A DNA stretch of 64,000 nt from NCBI RefSeq assembly GCF_017353515.1, contig NZ_JAFMPY010000001.1:62001-126000 (forward strand), given 5' to 3'. Origin of the DNA: Jiella sonneratiae. GTDB lineage: Bacteria > Pseudomonadota > Alphaproteobacteria > Rhizobiales > Rhizobiaceae. The position numbers and the translations under genes were made by a program. This document shows, one piece after another, positions 62,196 to 64,000 of the stretch. The notes under the pieces were generated by a model that had not been told where the DNA came from, did not search any database, and was given only the letters and a program-made list of their open reading frames with translations. How positions within the stretch are numbered: position 1 is the stretch's first letter; the number at the start of each line of letters is the position of its first letter.

Positions 62196-62516
62196 TCAGC
62201 CCTGGCGTTCCGGGACGTAGAGGACGAGGCCGTCGAGTTCCGGCCGGATCTTGATCTGGCAGGAGAGCCGCGAATTCGGCTGCGGCTCGTAGGCGAAGTC
62301 CAGCATGTCCTCTTCCATCGGCTCGGGCTCGCCGACCACGTCGCGAAACGCCTCGTCGACATAGACGTGGCAGGTCGCGCAGGCGCAGGCCCCGCCGCAT
62401 TCCGCCTCGATCCCCGGCACGTCGTTGCGCACCGCGTTCTCCATCGCGGTCGTCCCGTCCCGCGCGTCGATGTCGTAGCGGGTCTGATCGACGGTCTGGA
62501 AAATGATCTTGGTCAT
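62196..62516 (-). CDS. 2Fe-2S ferredoxin, adrenodoxin type
   Basis: A 106-residue electron carrier. Cluster ligands are Cys40, Cys46, Cys49 and Cys86 (C-X5-C-X2-C-X36-C), in [15 protein letters not shown] and RLSCQIKI. It is convergent with the DUF922 gene, 13 bp apart. In this order such ferredoxins serve Fe-S assembly or P450-type partners; none is adjacent. Confidence 0.94.
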   Translation of the reverse strand: MTKIIFQTVDQTRYDIDARDGTTAMENAVRNDVPGIEAECGGACACATCHVYVDEAFRDVVGEPEPMEEDMLDFAYEPQPNSRLSCQIKIRPELDGLVLYVPERQG

Positions 62517-62757
62517 GCCTGGAGAGCCTCGTATCACGGGGAGGACGGCGCGGCGCCGTGGCCGCATCCGCCGAAGGCGCCGGCCAAGGCCCGCCCCGGG
62601 ATGCGGCGTGACGCTGCGCCGGAATGCCGGTGTTAGAGAGGCTCCAGGCCTCAAGTCAATCGAAACGATCAACCGGCCGCGCGATGGCCGCACCGCCGGG
62701 AGGCCGGATCGCGCGTCGCCGCCGCCGCGCCCGGCCCCGACGCGCCCGGACCGCCGG

Positions 62758-63141
62758 TCAGGCGATCTCGCGCGCGAAGCGGCCGGTCCGGTCGAGCTCG
62801 TCGAGGAATGCCCGGACCACCGAGGGCAGCGCCGGATCGCGCTCGAGGTCTTCCGCCGCCTCGGCGAGGCGGAAGGCGCCGAGATTGCGGGCCGCGCCCT
62901 TCAGCGCATGGGCGAGCCGCGAGCGCTCCGTCGGTCCCGCCCGCTCGATCGCCGGGCGCGCCCGGTCGATCTGCGCGATGAGAAGCCCGATCACTTCGGC
63001 CTCCAGCGCCCGGTCGCCCGCCGTCTGATGCGCCAGATGCACGAGGTCGATCGGCGAAAGCCGCGACGGAAGCCGCGGCCCGGCGGAAGCACGGCGGGTT
63101 TCGCCGTCGCGCTCGCCGCCCGATTCGAGGGATTGCGTCAT
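62758..63141 (-). CDS. Hpt (histidine phosphotransfer) domain protein
   Basis: A 127-residue phosphotransfer protein. The phospho-His lies in [14 protein letters not shown], and the flanking helices fit the Hpt fold. AAGGAGG precedes the ATG at 63141. Partners cannot be told; the histidine kinase at 58.3-59.8 kb and other kinases are candidates. Confidence 0.82.
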   Translation of the reverse strand: MTQSLESGGERDGETRRASAGPRLPSRLSPIDLVHLAHQTAGDRALEAEVIGLLIAQIDRARPAIERAGPTERSRLAHALKGAARNLGAFRLAEAAEDLERDPALPSVVRAFLDELDRTGRFAREIA

Positions 63142-63570
63142 GCCATCCTCCTTCGCCCGCCGCACACGCGCGGCCCTGCCGCGATTTCCGGCATCCTCTC
63201 CGAAATCGTCTCGCGGTTCGGTGTGCGATTGGTTAAGCTCTGAGGGAAAATCCGCGGCGCGGGACCGCCGCGGGCTTGCATGAACTTCGTCTGCGGGGCC
63301 TTGTCCCGCAGGGCCGGCGCCGAAAAAATTCGCAATTCTCCCGCCGGTGTTAACCTTATGTTTAAACTTGCAGGGATCGGCCGGCTTTACGGTTTCTTTC
63401 AGACCGCCGTCCCACTAACATTCTAGAGCAGGGAATTGCCGCCTTTGCGTGCCCCCGACCGCTGTCCGGCGGCGGGCGGGCGCGCCGGGGAAGAGGCCTG
63501 CGGAAGCGCCGGAAAAAACCGGGCTCCGCGTTCTCGGGGCAAATGTAGAGAGTATCGGGGCGCGACGGCC
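63142..63570. promoter_or_regulatory. 429-bp divergent spacer with a CtrA-like site
   Basis: GTTAA-N7-TTTAA at 63349-63365 is one base from the CtrA consensus (TTAA-N7-TTAAC read on the other strand), in an AT-rich patch about 205 bp upstream of the alanine-rich protein gene. The rest shows nothing I can name. Confidence 0.35.
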
Positions 63571-64000
63571 ATGTCCAAGACGAAACCCTTCGACCAGCTT
63601 TCCGACGATCAGGTCAACGAGCTGGAAGAGGCGCTGGCGGATCTCTCGATCGAGGAGGCCGAAGCCGCCGATGCGGCGAAGCCCGCGACCGGCCACCTGG
63701 AGGAGACGGCGAGCGAGGAGAATCTCGACGTCGTCCTGTCGCTCGAGGACTTCGAACGCCAGATCAGCGAGACCGCCGGCCAGTTGCGCGACGAGGAGGG
63801 AGAGGCCGCCGCGGCGAGCGCCGAGGCGACTCCCGAAAGATCGGCCGCCGATGCGGCGGCAGCCGGTGCAGCCGGTGCCGCCGCCGCGGGAGCAGCCGCC
63901 GGCGCTGCCGCCGCGGCGAAGGCCGCCCCGGACGCCGAGCGTGCGAAAACAGGGCCTGAGGAGGCCCGTTCCCGTCCCCAGGCCGACGACGCCCGTGCGC
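63571..64000 (+). CDS. Alanine-rich acidic hypothetical protein, 3' end cut by window edge
   Basis: The first 143 residues of a longer protein. The N-terminus (MSKTKPFDQLSDDQVNELEE) is an acidic amphipathic helix, then a second acidic helix (VVLSLEDFERQISETAGQL), then a run of Ala/Gly-rich sequence that looks disordered. No signal peptide is seen. I do not recognise it; large alanine-rich coiled-coil proteins linked to cell division or polarity are possible, but the visible part cannot decide. Confidence 0.7.
   Translation, partial: MSKTKPFDQLSDDQVNELEEALADLSIEEAEAADAAKPATGHLEETASEENLDVVLSLEDFERQISETAGQLRDEEGEAAAASAEATPERSAADAAAAGAAGAAAAGAAAGAAAAAKAAPDAERAKTGPEEARSRPQADDARA

Overview
The window is about two thirds G+C, lacks rRNA, tRNA, integrases and transposases, and carries core gene neighbourhoods typical of Alphaproteobacteria of the order Hyphomicrobiales (Rhizobiales): penicillin-binding protein 1A, AMIN-type amidase and RNase E together; a DksA with a single zinc-site cysteine; the ycjX/ycjF pair; folP/folK; and an adrenodoxin-type ferredoxin. 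Genus cannot be fixed from sequence reading alone.

Layout. 1-7.5 kb: cell wall and RNA decay genes (mrcA partial, amiC, rne). 7.8-22.6 kb: a nicotinate catabolic locus. A LIV-type ABC importer probably brings in the substrate, NicAB (2Fe-2S subunit plus molybdenum subunit fused to three c-type hemes) would make 6-hydroxynicotinate, a 6-hydroxynicotinate reductase homologue reduces the ring, and an enamidase opens it. Two tandem DUF1185 proteins and an ApbE-like UPF0280 protein sit in the reductase operon with unknown roles. A MarR-type regulator and three copies of one near-palindromic 16-bp site tie the three transcription units into one regulon. 22.8-28.2 kb: an Mla-type phospholipid transport operon (mlaE-mlaF-mlaD-lipoprotein) with an unusually long, internally duplicated MlaD. 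28.4-34.6 kb: L-Ala-D/L-Glu epimerase, a DUF4139 protein, small secreted proteins, a prolyl aminopeptidase and a GFA protein.

34.9-38.2 kb is the most unusual part: a subtilisin-like protease fused to a PatG-type cyanobactin-maturase C-terminal domain, followed by two small genes for peptides with eight cysteines each. The peptides share a leader ending in V-G-Q-S, and a similar leader plus Cys-Gly run lies inside the protease. The second peptide gene has an in-frame TGA at codon 3. I read this as a candidate undescribed peptide-maturation (RiPP-like) locus; it lies between two prolyl aminopeptidase paralogues.

39.4-43.8 kb: a small Rmf/CrpP-like protein, an EEP-family hydrolase and a TRAP transporter. 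43.9-52 kb: a UvrD-type helicase whose coding sequence contains two in-frame palindromic repeats, then repeat-rich spacers around an MmeI-like single-chain restriction-modification enzyme whose presumed target-recognition region is AT-rich. 52-64 kb: ordinary core genes (DUF805, dksA, sixA-like phosphatase, ycjX-ycjF, a histidine kinase/response regulator pair, folP-folK without folB, DUF922 protein, ferredoxin, Hpt protein) and the start of an alanine-rich protein cut by the window edge.
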